From Rhabdophis nuchalis (taxonomy: Eukaryota; Chordata; Lepidosauria; Squamata; Natricidae), in assembly GCA_039707465.1 (NCBI GenBank), contig CM077644.1:102749375-102813374 (forward strand): 64,000 nucleotides of DNA, read 5' to 3'. The notes below the pieces were generated by a model that was not told the DNA's origin, made no database searches, and saw nothing but the letters and a program-made list of their open reading frames with translations. Below are positions 32,260-43,030 of the stretch, piece by piece. The first letter of the stretch is position 1, and each line of letters begins with the position of its first letter. A program made the translations under genes and the position numbers.

Positions 32260-33220
32260 GAAAATGACCTTGATTGACAGAGAGAAGCCAAATTTGTTAC
32301 CATAGAGAATGGAGGGGCAGTAACTTCCAAGATTGATTTCAGCCCCACTATGTAAACCAAACTAAGAAATCAACTCCACAGGAAGCTAACATTACCTTTA
32401 TTGATGTTAATTACAGTAACAGAATCTTGAAAGTCTGATTATCCTTTACTACACCTTTCCCCATTCATGTAAATGAATGAGCTGCTTTTGTCTATCTTAA
32501 GCCATGTTTTCCCCCCTTACTTCATTGGTAACATATCTGGCCTATATGTGTCAAGATAAAACTTTTCTATTCTCTATGGTTAGGTTTCAGAGTGTACTTG
32601 GTGGAATTCCTGTGAATCTAGTGTACAGTTTGACTTAGTCACAGTTTGGAAAGAGAAAATGGCAACAACCTTCAGCCAGAATGTGACTGTGTTACCTCTC
32701 TCTCTACTCATGAATTCCTATAGCTCCTCAATCTATAACAAAGACTCCGGGAGATGAAGCAGAAGAAAGGTTTAGAGTGATGCTGAAGAAAAAAGAACAA
32801 ATATGACCAGATATGGGAATCTTTGTAAGAGACTTTATCAGAACAATAAGAGCAGCAAGGGAATTATTTTCTGCTCTTACTGCATTCATCGATTGCTGTC
32901 CAATGACCCTTTTTAAGATGACATGGTTCTTGCTGCTTTCAAAGACTGCTTTGAGGATTTTTTTAACGACATATGTCAAATAACATCATTGGGGTGCAAT
33001 CAGAGTTGGATTTCGGTTATATAGATTCTGCAGAGTTGGCTAGGCAAGATCTGACATGCTTATCTGGGAAGAATATTATCCTTTTGGTCCCAAAGAATTA
33101 GACAAGGTCCTTGGAGCTGAGTGAGTCCCCCTTATTTTAGATTGTCTATCTTGGTTTGTTATGGCCTTAGGACGGTAGCATGGATGGTCCAAGTAATAGT
33201 AACTTTTACTCTTAAGAAAG
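32260..33220. other. Mostly unassigned; probably worn upstream part of an L2
   Basis: No clear gene. Because an old L2 RT becomes recognisable at about 33290, part of this stretch may be its worn 5' region; this is not demonstrable by eye. Confidence 0.3.
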
Positions 33221-33477
33221 CAAGTGATCTTGTGTCTCAAGCCATTGCTGGGCCTAATAGTGCTTCATAATTATTCAGTTGTCTACAACCTTCTTTTCTT
33301 GGGAAAAACTATTGAAAAGGTAGTCAAGCTACATTTCCAAAGGATCTTGAATGGAGTGGCTTATCTTGATCCTTATCCGTCATATTTTAGCCTTAGTCCC
33401 ATTATGAGGATGACATTGGTTGCTCTTGTTGGTGAGATGTTGTGGGACTGAGATGGAAGAAGTACATCTATCCTGGC

Positions 33478-34664
33478 CAGGGGTGGTATTCACTTACCTT
33501 CCCTACCAGTTCGCAAATGTGTCTGTGCACTCGGTTCTCTCACACATACCACCTCCATGCATGCACACAGCCTTGCGTGCGTGTGCTTTTGGCACAAAAA
33601 AAGGCCTAAATGGGTTGCTGTAGAGCCAGGGTAGGTGTTTGTTTTTTGTTTTTTAAATTTATACTCCGCCCTTCTCCTTGGTAGGACCCAGGGCGGTGCA
33701 CAGGCATCATTTAAAAACACAAAATACAATAAATATCAATTAAAATGTATTAAATTAGTAAACCCGTGTTAAAACCCTTACCAAATTATAAATTTTCTTA
33801 AAAAGTCAGAAACGGGGGGCTATCCTAGGCTGGCTTGTTGGAATGAATACGTCTTAAGACGTTGGCGGAAGAGGCGGAGGTCCGAGATAGTGCGGAGGTC
33901 GGGGAGTAGGTCGTTCCAGAGGGCCGGGCCCGCCACAGAGAAGGCCCTTCCCCTGGGTGTCGCCAACCGGCATTGCCCCGCCGACGGCACCCGAAGAAGA
34001 CCCTCTCTGTGGAAGCGGATCGGACGAAGGGATGTATGGGGCAGGAGGTGGTCTCGTATATAGCTAGGCCCCGAGCCATGGAGCGATTTGAAGATGGTCG
34101 TCAGCACCTTGAAGCGCACTCGAAAGGCCACAGGCAGCCAGTGCAGCTCGCGCAGGAGAGGTGTTACGTGGGTTTGCCTTGTGGCACCCATAATCACCCA
34201 CGCGGCCGCATTCTGTACTAACTGTAGCCTTCGAGTGCACCTCAAGGGGAGCCCCATGTAGAGAGCGTTACAGTAGTCCAGCCGGGATGTCACAAGCGCT
34301 TGAGTGACTGCGAAGGGCTCCCCGGTCCAGTAAGGGGCGCAACTGGCGTATCAGGCATACCTGATAGAACGCCCCCCTGGCCACGGCCGCCACATGGTCC
34401 TCCATGGACAGCCGGGAATCCAGGAGGACGCCCAAGTTGCGCGCCCTCTCCACGGGGGCCAGTTGTTCGCCCCCAATGGCCAGTGTTGGACTTATCTGGC
34501 TGAACCGGGGTGCCGGAAACCACAGCCATTCGGTCTTGGATGGGTTGAGCTTGAGTTTGTTACTACCCATCCAGATCCGTACGGCCTCCAGGTGGGCAGG
34601 GTCACCCAAGATTTCCGCTACCAGTTCAGGTGAACCGCTTTGAACCATTGGAATACCACTTCTG
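33478..34664. mobile_element. hAT element, family A, carrying a nested L2
   Basis: It begins CAGGGGTGGTATTCACTTAC and ends TTGGAATACCACTTCTG, with an inverted-repeat core GGTGGTATTC. The flanks ATCCTGGC (33470-33477) and GTCCTGAC (34665-34672) agree at 6 of 8 positions, so the duplication is imperfect. Most of the length is an L2 fragment inserted inside it (about 33640-34610). It lies inside the ancient L2, making a three-level nest. Confidence 0.7.
33640..34610 (-). pseudogene. L2-clade LINE 3' half, nested in hAT
   Basis: Minus strand. The T-rich tail and CTCCGCCCTTCTCC block come near 33650-33700, then the C-terminal coding frame at 33820-34293 (RLDYCNALYMGLPLRCTRRLQLVQNAAA, LLRELHWLPVAFRVRFKVL, ALWNDLLPDL). 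The next frame (34268-34699) carries LNPSKTEWLWFPAPRFSQISPTLAIGG and NLGVLLDSRLSMEDHVAAVARGAFYQV. The frames meet near 34290, so there is one frameshift. It is truncated downstream of the catalytic YADD, at about 34605, within the L..VRIWMGSNKLKLNP region. Confidence 0.85.
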
Positions 34665-34779
34665 GTCCTGACCCTTCCTGATCTGTGGGAAAACTTCATC
34701 CAATTTTACATCCAAATTATATCAAAGTACCAATGAAGTTCTGTCCCTGTATCTGGTCAATGTGGGGTCTGGATGGATA

Positions 34780-35034
34780 CAGGTGAAACTCGAAAAATTA
34801 GAATATAATGCAAAAGTTCATTTATTTCAGTAATATTCTAATTTTCTGAGATTGTGGATTTGGGGTTTTCATGAGCTGTATGCCATAATCATCACAATTA
34901 TGACAAATCACGGCTTGAACTATCTTGCTTTGCATGTAATGAGTCTTATCTCATAAATTAGTTTCACCTTTTAAGTTGCATTACTGAAATAAATGAACTT
35001 TTGCACGATATTCTAATTTTTTGAGTTTCACCTG
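34780..35034. mobile_element. Tc1/mariner-type MITE with long near-perfect TIRs
   Basis: It starts CAGGTGAAACTCGAAAAATT and ends AATTTTTTGAGTTTCACCTG. The terminal inverted repeats extend about 55 bases with very few mismatches (through GCAAAAGTTCATTTATTTCAGTAAT). A TA dinucleotide lies on each side (34778-34779 and 35035-35036), as for Tc1/mariner insertion. It is 255 bp without a transposase. This family is also common in teleost fishes (established knowledge, recalled). The near-identity of the arms suggests recent mobility. Confidence 0.9.
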
Positions 35035-35386
35035 TAGGTTTGGACTCAATTCTTGTAAGACTTAGTACCTGTGAACTGTGGGACTACCTGAATCCAGAGT
35101 TTCCTTCTGTTGCTGTAAATGGCTAGAAGTGCCCCAAACAGATCCAGCAGACAATTTGGAGCCCTCCATGGCTTTTTGTTTAGAAAGCATGTGCCACAGA
35201 TCAGGAAACCTTCACACAGCTTAAACTATTTGTGCCTGTCTGGTATCAGGAGCGCCTTGTTACATGCCTTGTCACATGCAGTTCAGTTAATGCAGTGTGC
35301 TCTAAAAGGGAATGTTCTTGATGACCACAGAAGCTTTATCTGGTAAACATAGAGCTCTATTGTTAGTTATAATCATACCTCTGTAT

Positions 35387-35672
35387 TAGTGGTGAAATTC
35401 AATTTCTTTTACTACCAGTTCTGTAGGTGTGGCTTGGTGGGCATAGCAGGGGAAAGATACTGCAAAATGTCCATTCCCACCCCACTCCAGGGAAAAGAAT
35501 GGGGGGAAATCCCCATTCTGTCCACACTCCTGGGGAAAGGATATTGCAAAATTTCCATTCCCACCCCACTCTGGAGCTAGCCAGAGGTGGTATTTCCCAG
35601 TTCTCCGAACTATTCAAAATTGCTGCTACTGGTTCTTCAGAAGCTGTCAGAACCTGCTGAATTTCACCCCTT
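35387..35672. mobile_element. Non-autonomous hAT element, family A, perfect 8-bp TSD
   Basis: The termini TAGTGGTGAAATTCAAT and GCTGAATTTCACCCCTT are inverted repeats. A perfect duplication CTCTGTAT flanks it (35379-35386 and 35673-35680). The interior has two near-identical copies of a TTGCAAAAT..CCATTCCCACCCCACTC segment (about 35457 and 35541). A second left-end-like sequence CAGAGGTGGTATTTC begins at 35582, so the element may be composite. No transposase. Confidence 0.85.
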
Positions 35673-36844
35673 CTCTGTATGCCCATGTAAACACTTCTGT
35701 TTTGTGATCAATGCTGATTCCAGTTCGCATCTTGGTAATTATGTAAATAGATTAATCGATTTGTTAATTCATTTCAAATATCTATAGTAAGAACAGAGAT
35801 CCAGTCCATAGCCCCTACTTTGTGGGGTGTGCTAGGATTCAGTTTTGTCTCCTCTCCTATTTAACATCTACTTGACGTGGTCCAACAGTTTGGGATATTA
35901 TCAATATGGTGTTGATATTCAGCTTTTTATCTCCACTTCTGTCTGCTGAATGATGCTGTGTGCGTCCCGTCCCAATGACTGGAAGCTGTGTATTGATGGA
36001 CAGAAATGGGCTTTAACTCAATCCAAGCAAGACTGAATGGCTTTGAGTGTTTGGGCCATCCTATAGCAAGGGTTTTCCATGACTAGTCCTGGGTGGGTTG
36101 TCACTGCCCAGAAGGGCCTGGTTGCGCAATCTGGAAGTCCTCTTTGATTCTTATCTCCTAGAAGAGTAAGTGGTGCTGTGGCCAGAAGGATTGTGCACTA
36201 GTTGTGCCTGTTCTGCATCGAGAGGCTTTATTCATAGTCATGCATATCCTTGTAGCTTCTCGTCTGGATTACTGCAACACATTCTAAATGGGGCTGCACT
36301 TGAAGAGCATTCAGAGGCTTCATCTGGTACAGAATGCAACTGCATGGTTAATAAAAGATATCAACGCAAGTAATACCACTGCTACCTGAGCTGCATTGGC
36401 TGCCAGTGTGCTTCCAGATGCAATTTAAGGCGTTGTTTATCATCTTCATGGCTTGGGGATAGGTTGCGTAAGAAACCATCTCCCCTCAGTCGTTTCTACC
36501 TGTCCAACTTGGTTTGGCAGGTTGGGCATGTTACTGTCCCATCAGCCAAGGAAAGTTGCCTGGAGAAAACCAAGAAACATGATTTTCTGCTGTTTTGTCC
36601 TCTGGAACATTCTGCCCTCAGAGATCACAATGGCCCTGACCCTGTTGGCCTTTAGTAAAGTCCTGAATACTTGATTGTGTGCCCAGGCCTGGCACTCAAG
36701 TGTGTTAAGGATCCTGTTTCTTGGCAGTATTAACATCCCTGGTAATAGTTCTACTCACCAACCATGTATATGTATGTGTTTGAACCTTGAGCTTTGATAT
36801 GGCCTATAGGCTAACTCAATAAAGCTATCATATCACAAGGATTT

Positions 36845-37260
36845 ATTTTCTATTGTTTTAATTATTTTACTTTGTTTTTACGTTTTATGGTGTACACGGT
36901 ACACTTATTGAATTGGGCACCTATAGAAATAAATAAGTAAAAACTAAATAAAAATAAGTGTACATGCCTAACAATTTAAACTGAATAAAGTTGGGGTGGG
37001 GGGGAGGGGGGAGAATAAGAAAATGAGAACTGAACAAGATCAAATTTCGTAGATTTCCTTTCCCCTAGTTTAGGAAAGAATATCTAGAAAGTACTCAAGA
37101 TAGAAAATTCTGAGTTTATGAAATAACAAAGATTCTACAGAAGCATCTGTAGACAGTGAAAAAGAATTTAAAAAAATACAATATTATTAAAGTGATGTTG
37201 AGGCCCCAGTAAAACTAGCATCCACCAGTTAATCATACCATGCCAGTACCTAGACAGAAA
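36845..37260. other. Unassigned sequence
   Basis: AT-rich, with a G-rich run near 36995-37010. No gene was recognised. Confidence 0.3.
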
Positions 37261-37264
37261 ACCC

Positions 37265-40200
37265 TATTTTCAGTGTTTTTCTGAAGGCCATAAAAAATCA
37301 GGACCATCTGGATTTTGAAAACTTAAGACAGGCCCCATGATGGAGAAGGCACTCTTCCGCGATCCCACCAGAGGACACTGTTTCATTGAGGGAACTGGGA
37401 ATATGTCCACACTGCCAGCTCTTATTGGGATGGGGATAGGGGATCCTGCAAACAACCTGACCACAAGCAGTATAGAGCTTTAAGGTATGAACAGCAGCAA
37501 ACTGAATTGCAACTGGAAGTCTACTAGGGAGTAGCTCACATAGCAGTAATGTTTCATTTGTGTACTGTGAAACACTCACTATTATCCATGGCAGTACATT
37601 CTTGACCAGCTACAGCTTTTGAATGTTCTTCCAGGACAGTCCCATGTAGAGGGCATTGCAATACAGCCCTCCTTGTATATGGATGATAGCAGTTAACAAC
37701 CATTCACAAATACAACAGTATTAAGTGGTAATAAAAAGTTCATTTTCCAACTAATGTATCCATTTATGACCAGATTTCCAGCATCCGACAAGTCTTCAGT
37801 ATAAAACTGATTAAGGCCTGGTTAGTATTAGGCAGCAGTGCAGCCAGCTGGAGGGTTCTAATCAAATAATTAAAATCACAGAACTAAGCTTATTAACTTG
37901 TGGTTAGCACTTTTAGGGAAGCATTGCACTGTACAGAAAAGTATCTCAGGAAGCAATAGCTTGTTAAGCTATCTCTTAGTCCTTCAAGAGAGCAAAAAAA
38001 AAGGGAAAAATTGGTTAGACATAGGACACAATAACTTTATCTGAATGAGACGGTAGCAACCAATGATCTTCATTTACTTAGGGAACATTTTGCATAGTGA
38101 CAAAGTCATTGGAATAGAATGTGGTTGCTAAATGAGAGCATGTAGCCTAATTGGGAGGTAACTAAGGCATAAATGACCATGAGCAATGCTCTCAATCTTG
38201 GAAAGAGTGCAAACAAGATATATTTGTGTAAAAGCTCTCCTAGCCACAGCTGGTACCTACCCTTCAAGCAGGAGCTTTTGGTCCCAAAGAAACATTACTT
38301 GTATGCCAATTCTGGCTGTGTGAGCATAACATTAGGCACCACTGAAGATGCAGATCCCTAAGCGGCTCTAAACTCCACAATTACTCAATCTTGTGAAGTT
38401 TCAACTGTAGCTCATTCAGACTCATATTGTCTCAAAGCACCAGTAAAGCACCTACACAGTATCATTTGGACAGCCTGGAATGTACAATTGAGATGTACAA
38501 CTGAATATCATCAACATATTTGTCATACTTGACCCCATGTTGGCTGATGACGTTGCCTAGCGATTTCATGTAGATGTTAAACAAGAGTGATGAAAGAGTC
38601 AAGATCTATATAAAACAACCCTGTCCTTTTATGAACGCTGACTAAAACACCTGACCATTGAAAAAGGAGGAAAATGTACCAGGTTTTCACTCCCAGTCCT
38701 GTCAGCCAGCACAGAAGGATGCCAAATTTGATGGTATTAAAAACTGATGAATGTAGCACTAGAATGAATACACCAATCCATCCCAGGCCTACTAGAGTTC
38801 ATTCACATGCACAATCAGACTGGATACACAGACTGTATCCTAGCCTGAAACTGACTATGGAGGATCCAGACAATCAATGTAATAACTTCTGTAGGAGTGG
38901 ATTCCCCTTCAAGGGATAAGGACTTGCTCCCTCCTGCAAAGAAGCATTTACCACCACTTGAATCCATGTCACCTCCTGGGAGGCCTTGACCAAGTAGGAA
39001 GGACATGGATCTAACTCCACAACCCAAGGAGTCTATCCAGTGATGGGATTCAAATAATTTAACAACTGGTTCACCCAAGGTCAGGTTGGCCGTTTTGGTC
39101 CATCCCCATCCAACAGCTTCACCGCACATATGGGACGAGCCTATCATGATGGCTAACCTGACCCTGGGTAAACTGGCTGTTAAATTACACCCCCCTCACT
39201 ATCAAAGTGGATCCTGGGAACTGCGCTGCAATGGAGAAATGATAAATGGAGTGTCTGGCCCGAGGGAAGGAGCGGGGAGAAGAAAGAGGGAAAGCAGCCT
39301 CCTTCTCTGACGCTGGCTGCTCCATTTCCTGTTTCTCCATTGCAGCGCCATACTCCAGAGCTTGCCCCACCAACCGCCTCCCAAATGCCCTCGCTTCCCC
39401 CAAGCATTTCTTTGCCTACCTGATTTCCAGCTCCATTGAATTTCTCCATTGTGTTTCTCGCTGAGTCCTGTCTGCAACACCCATGCCCACCGCCCCTTCC
39501 TGGCCAGAGCTGGAATGCCACCGCATTTAAGTGCTGATAGGGGCCAGACATTCCTCTAGTGGGCCTGGACAACTGCTGGAGCGAGATGGGCCCGTTTCAG
39601 CGCCTTCCCCAAGCATTTCTTTGCCTACCAGTTTTCCAGCTCCATTGTGTTTCTCCATCATGTTTCTCACTGTCGTTTTCAGGGAAATGAATAGTTTTGT
39701 AGGACTAAAAAAAACCTTCAATCAATTCCAACTTCATGAGATCTTTTTTTTTTTATGAGAGGCTGGAAATGATTGATTGAAGGGTTTTTTTTAAGCCCCA
39801 CAAACTTTTGTTTCCACAATGGTGAGAAACACAATGGAGCTGGAAATCAGGTAAGCAAAGAAATGCTTGGGGGAAGCAAGAGCATCTGGGCACAGGTACT
39901 AAAACTGATACATCTCTCCAGCAGCTGCCCAGGCCCACCAGAGGGAAGGCTGGAATCAACTGGCAGGTAAACCTGGCGGCATTCCAGCTCTGGCCAGGAA
40001 GGAGCAGTCAGTATGGCCACTGCAGACAGGATGCTGCTGCCTTATGCACAGGCCCCAAGGGGCTCTGAGAGCCGGAGGGATTGAAGTTAGTGCTATTCAG
40101 TCGATTCGCTGAACTCCATAAAAATTTAGCTACTGGTTCTACCGAACGGGTCCAAACCGGCTGAATCCCAACACTGAGTCTATCCACTTTCTCAAAAGTA

Positions 40201-40800
40201 ACTGGGTCATACTCCGCCCAGATAACCTGACAACACCCATCCTTCAGCCATCTCAACAGGACTAGCACTGCAGAACACTGAATGGATCTGGATAACTTTA
40301 TCTGACAGTTAAATCCTCACAAATAAGAAAGGGCAAAACAGCCTGAACTGTAGTCACAGAGAAAAATGTCACCATCCTTAATTCCACAAGGTAGTCCTAT
40401 GTGCAGACTTTTACCTGTGCTGCTGATTCAGATAAATCTTTGTTTTCTTCCAGTGGTACTCTCAGCAGGTCTTCCAACACCCAAAGCTGCTTCAAATACC
40501 ACGGGGCCCTGCAGGATCCACATGAACGAATCTGAATAGGTTTGATTCAAGGCCACTATCATCTGCTCATTTTAAGCAGCAATTAAGGCCTTTGGCCAAA
40601 CTGCAACATGATTTCAGGAACAACCCCAAATTCCCTCTGAGATTTACCAGGTCCATTAAGCTCCTGGCAGACTGATCAAACAGGACCCTCTTCCCTGTAG
40701 TGGACTGCATTACAAAGAATTCTAAAGTCAACCAGGAGTGATCCATCTTTAACAAAGGCCTGGTGACAATTTCTCCCCCAACTCCGTCTGACATTAGAAG
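37265..40800 (-). pseudogene. Ancient L2-clade LINE, minus strand, split by hAT
   Basis: Worn L2 RT on the minus strand. The 37580-37670 stretch matches the antisense of LPLRCTRRLQLVQNAAA (CTACAGCTTTTGAATG..., CCATGTAGAGGGCATTGCA). The 38485-38600 stretch matches YADDTQLYIS and MKPLGE (TACAACTGAATATCATCAAC, CGATTTCATGTAGATGTTAAAC). The 38960-39000 stretch (TGTCACCTCCTGGGAGGCCTTGACCAAGTAGGAAGGACATGG) matches the CPSWLVLASWE region. After the hAT, 40185-40240 (CACTTTCTCAAAAGTAACTGGGTCATACTCCGCCCAG) continues with the WEEFD...DKL region. Coding-like pattern fades by 40800. It is non-functional. Confidence 0.65.
39038..40176. mobile_element. 1.14-kb hAT element, family A, perfect 8-bp TSD
   Basis: It begins CAGTGATGGGATTCA and ends CTGAATCCCAACACTG (about 14 of 16 inverted). 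The perfect duplication AGTCTATC flanks it (39030-39037 and 40177-40184). Removing it rejoins the L2 coding pattern. The interior has no transposase; it carries a large palindrome (39599-39890) and a third, direct copy of the same segment (39385-39470). GC-rich relative to its surroundings. Confidence 0.92.
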
Positions 40801-41079
40801 TTTGTATCAGCCTATTTTTTTCCTTACTGTTTTGAAAATGCACATATATCTTTTCTGTAATTGTTGCTTTATTGAGAAGGTCAAATTTGTAACCCTAGTT
40901 AGTTCTGCTATATGCTTTCTACTAAATGTACATATGCTATTAGTCATGTTCTAGCAGCAACTTAATTCTTCTAATGCAAGTATGTGGTTCTGCCTTTAAT
41001 GATAACCAGAAATACACATAGGAAATAGAGAATATGGCAGGTAATTTGCTTGCTGCAACTGTCATATGGAATACATCTT

Positions 41080-41175
41080 GCCAATTATGATATGACTCTA
41101 CTGGCTTCCAGTCTTTTCTGGGCTCAATTCAGGCTGCTAAATTTAACCTTAATATATCTGGTTATTAAGATTGTC
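41080..41175 (+). repeat. Possible ancient L2 C-terminal scrap
   Basis: The sequence CTCTACTGGCTTCCAGTCTTTTCTGGGCTCAATTCAGGCTGCTAAATTT reads LYWLPVFSGLNSGC, comparable to the L2 motif LHWLPVxFRxxFK. It is short, old and of low certainty. Confidence 0.3.
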
Positions 41176-41179
41176 ATTG

Positions 41180-42545
41180 GGAAGGTTTTTGTCAAATAAA
41201 TTGATGTGAGGTGAGGAGGCAGTGGTCCAGGAAAGATACTATTTTATCATTTGAATCTGTTCTGCAACAAATATTGTCAGATACTACCTATCTATACGTA
41301 ATACTCAAAAAGAATGTTTTACTGTTTCTGTCTTTTTATTAGGTTTAATTCAGTTTATTAGCTCAGTTGCTTCTTAAATACTTTTTGGGTTTAAAACTTC
41401 TGTTGTATTTTATGATTACAAAGATTATATACCTCAACAATTGTCTATGAATACTTGCAGAAAAGAATAAAATGTATTCTCGGTATTTGATTAACAGCAT
41501 ATGCTGTCACATATGTGAAATAGTATGTATGATTTGAGTGCAGTGGTATATTGCTAATCCTGCCTGTGCTAGATCAGGCTAAATTTGTGTGGAAACAACC
41601 GACAAATCAAATGGGTGTTGGTACTTGCCACTTGTGATTCTTGGCCTTCAGCTAAGTTTATTTAATCTTTTGGGCTGAGTTACTTCTTCTGAACATTGAT
41701 GGTAGATTTGTTACGTTATTTTTGAAACATCAACTTATGACTATACTAGGGGATAAAAAATGTGAGACTAATAAGCAGGGCAAAAATCACAGTGAAAATA
41801 CTGCAGCATTAACCCTTGGAATAAAGCAAAGAAAGAGAGATTTTGAAAATTATTGGAAATAACATTGTGTGCATATGTATAGCTTTGAGAAGGCCTGTAT
41901 CTCTCTTTAAACACTTTATTTTTTCCAAACTGATGTGAAAGATTAGAAGCCTTAAAATTGTATGAGTTAATATGATGTTCCGGTTCCCCTGAATTCTTTA
42001 CTAATGGAAAATTTATATTGTGCCTCATGGCCTGTATATAACTGGAGGAGGAGGCCATTAATGTTTAGGACAGATTAGGGGCAAAAAAGAATTTCCTGCT
42101 GCTAGTAGGTCATTATCATCCCATCCCATATACAAGATAGAGTTTCAGTTAATCCTAGCTTCATGGGGAAAATATGAGAACCATAGTAAAGGAAATAAAC
42201 ATTGATAATCTAATTTTAATATAAATTATTTTGCAAGTACTTATTTAAAAAGTGGAAGTACTGAGCAGAGAACCTAAAAAATACAAGCAGGTGTTAGCTA
42301 GTCAAGGAAATAAAATCACAATTGAAACCTGTATATTAAATATTGTTCCCAAACCTAATTGTAAATAATGGGAGTACTAAGTATACAGTAGAGTACCCAA
42401 AGATCCAAAGGACTCAGAAGGAGAAAGTGTATAGGTGTTTCTATATGCTTAAAGTCCTGGGCTCACTTTGGAAGGTAGAGAAAGTCTACCCATCTATCAG
42501 TATTATAGTAAGCTTAAAGTGGCTTTGGCTCACTAGCATTCTTTT
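41180..42545. other. Unassigned sequence
   Basis: Unique-looking, AT-rich. No gene or repeat was recognised. Confidence 0.3.
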
Positions 42546-42547
42546 GC

Positions 42548-42786
42548 TATAGCAATAGCAATTAGACTTATATACCACCGCAAAGTGCTTTACAGCATTC
42601 TCTGGGCAGTTCACAGTGTCAGCATTATTTGCATATTGCCCACATCAATATGGGTCCTCATTTTACCGACCTCAGGAAGGATGGAAAGCTGAGTCAATTT
42701 TGAGCCCCATCAGGATTGAACTTCAGGCTGTGGACAGAGTTTGCCTGCAATATTGCACTTAAACATTCTACCACCATGGCTCCAAT
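42548..42786 (-). repeat. Sauria SINE (tRNA-derived, Bov-B-type tail)
   Basis: On the minus strand: a head with worn A box (TGGTGGTAGAATG), then a B box (AGTTCAATCCT, about 42712-42722), a body GGCTCAAAATTGACTCAGC and CTTTCCATCCTTCCTGAGGTCGGTAAAATGAGGACCCA, GGGCAATATGC, and a tail GTAAAGCACTTTGCGGTGGTATATAAGTCTAATTGCTATTGCTAT. This is the Sauria SINE layout of squamates, mobilised by Bov-B LINEs through the shared tail. The B box deviates from consensus, so Pol III activity is unlikely. Confidence 0.85.
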
Positions 42787-42844
42787 ACATATTGTTCTAC
42801 ATTGTTGGGCCAGGTATAGTAAATACCTGCATTGTAATAGTATG

Positions 42845-43030
42845 TATTGATGGATTATGTGCCATCAAGTCAGTTTTTACTCCCAGCAACTATTTAATTT
42901 TCACCATGATGGTCTGTCCTTATCAAATCCTTTCAAATCTCCAAACAATAAACTAATTGCCACTGTAGCTGGATTGTCCACCTTGCTGTTCGTCATCCTC
43001 TACTTCTCAGAGTATATATTAGTCAATTTG
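42845..43030. repeat. RTE/Bov-B-type derived dispersed repeat
   Basis: TGTGCCATCAAGTCAGTTTTTACTCCCAGCAACTA, then TTTTCACCATGATGGTCTGTCCTTATCAAATCC and CACTGTAGCTGGATTGTCCACCTTGC..GTCATCCTCTACTTCTC, follow the pattern of a common amniote repeat (GCCATCAAGTCGGTTTTGACTCCTGGCGACC). Heavily diverged. The class assignment is tentative. Confidence 0.4.

Larger units (their letters stand above)
33224..36840 (+). pseudogene. Ancient L2-clade LINE, interrupted by three insertions
   Basis: Plus strand, heavily mutated. The frame at 33224-33451 contains FLGKTIEKVVKLHFQRILNGVAYLDPYPSYFSLSP and LVALVGEMLWD, equivalent to the FLAKVVESVVAQQFPRHLEEVDYLDPRQSGF...LVALVDDLWR of the young copies. After the inserted elements, 35800-36100 keeps a worn RT core (LSPLLFN-like; LNPSKTEWL-like). 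Then 36240-36450 has RLDYCN and LPELHWLPV remnants, and 36600-36660 has LEHSALRDH, the worn ALWNDLP region. A polyadenylation-like CTCAATAAAGCTATCATATCACAAGG ends it near 36840. Inserts are at 33478-34664, 34780-35034 and 35387-35672. Confidence 0.65.

Noticed and set aside
42548..42786. Functional tRNA gene
   Set aside because: The A and B boxes belong to a Sauria SINE head; no cloverleaf is formed and a SINE body follows.
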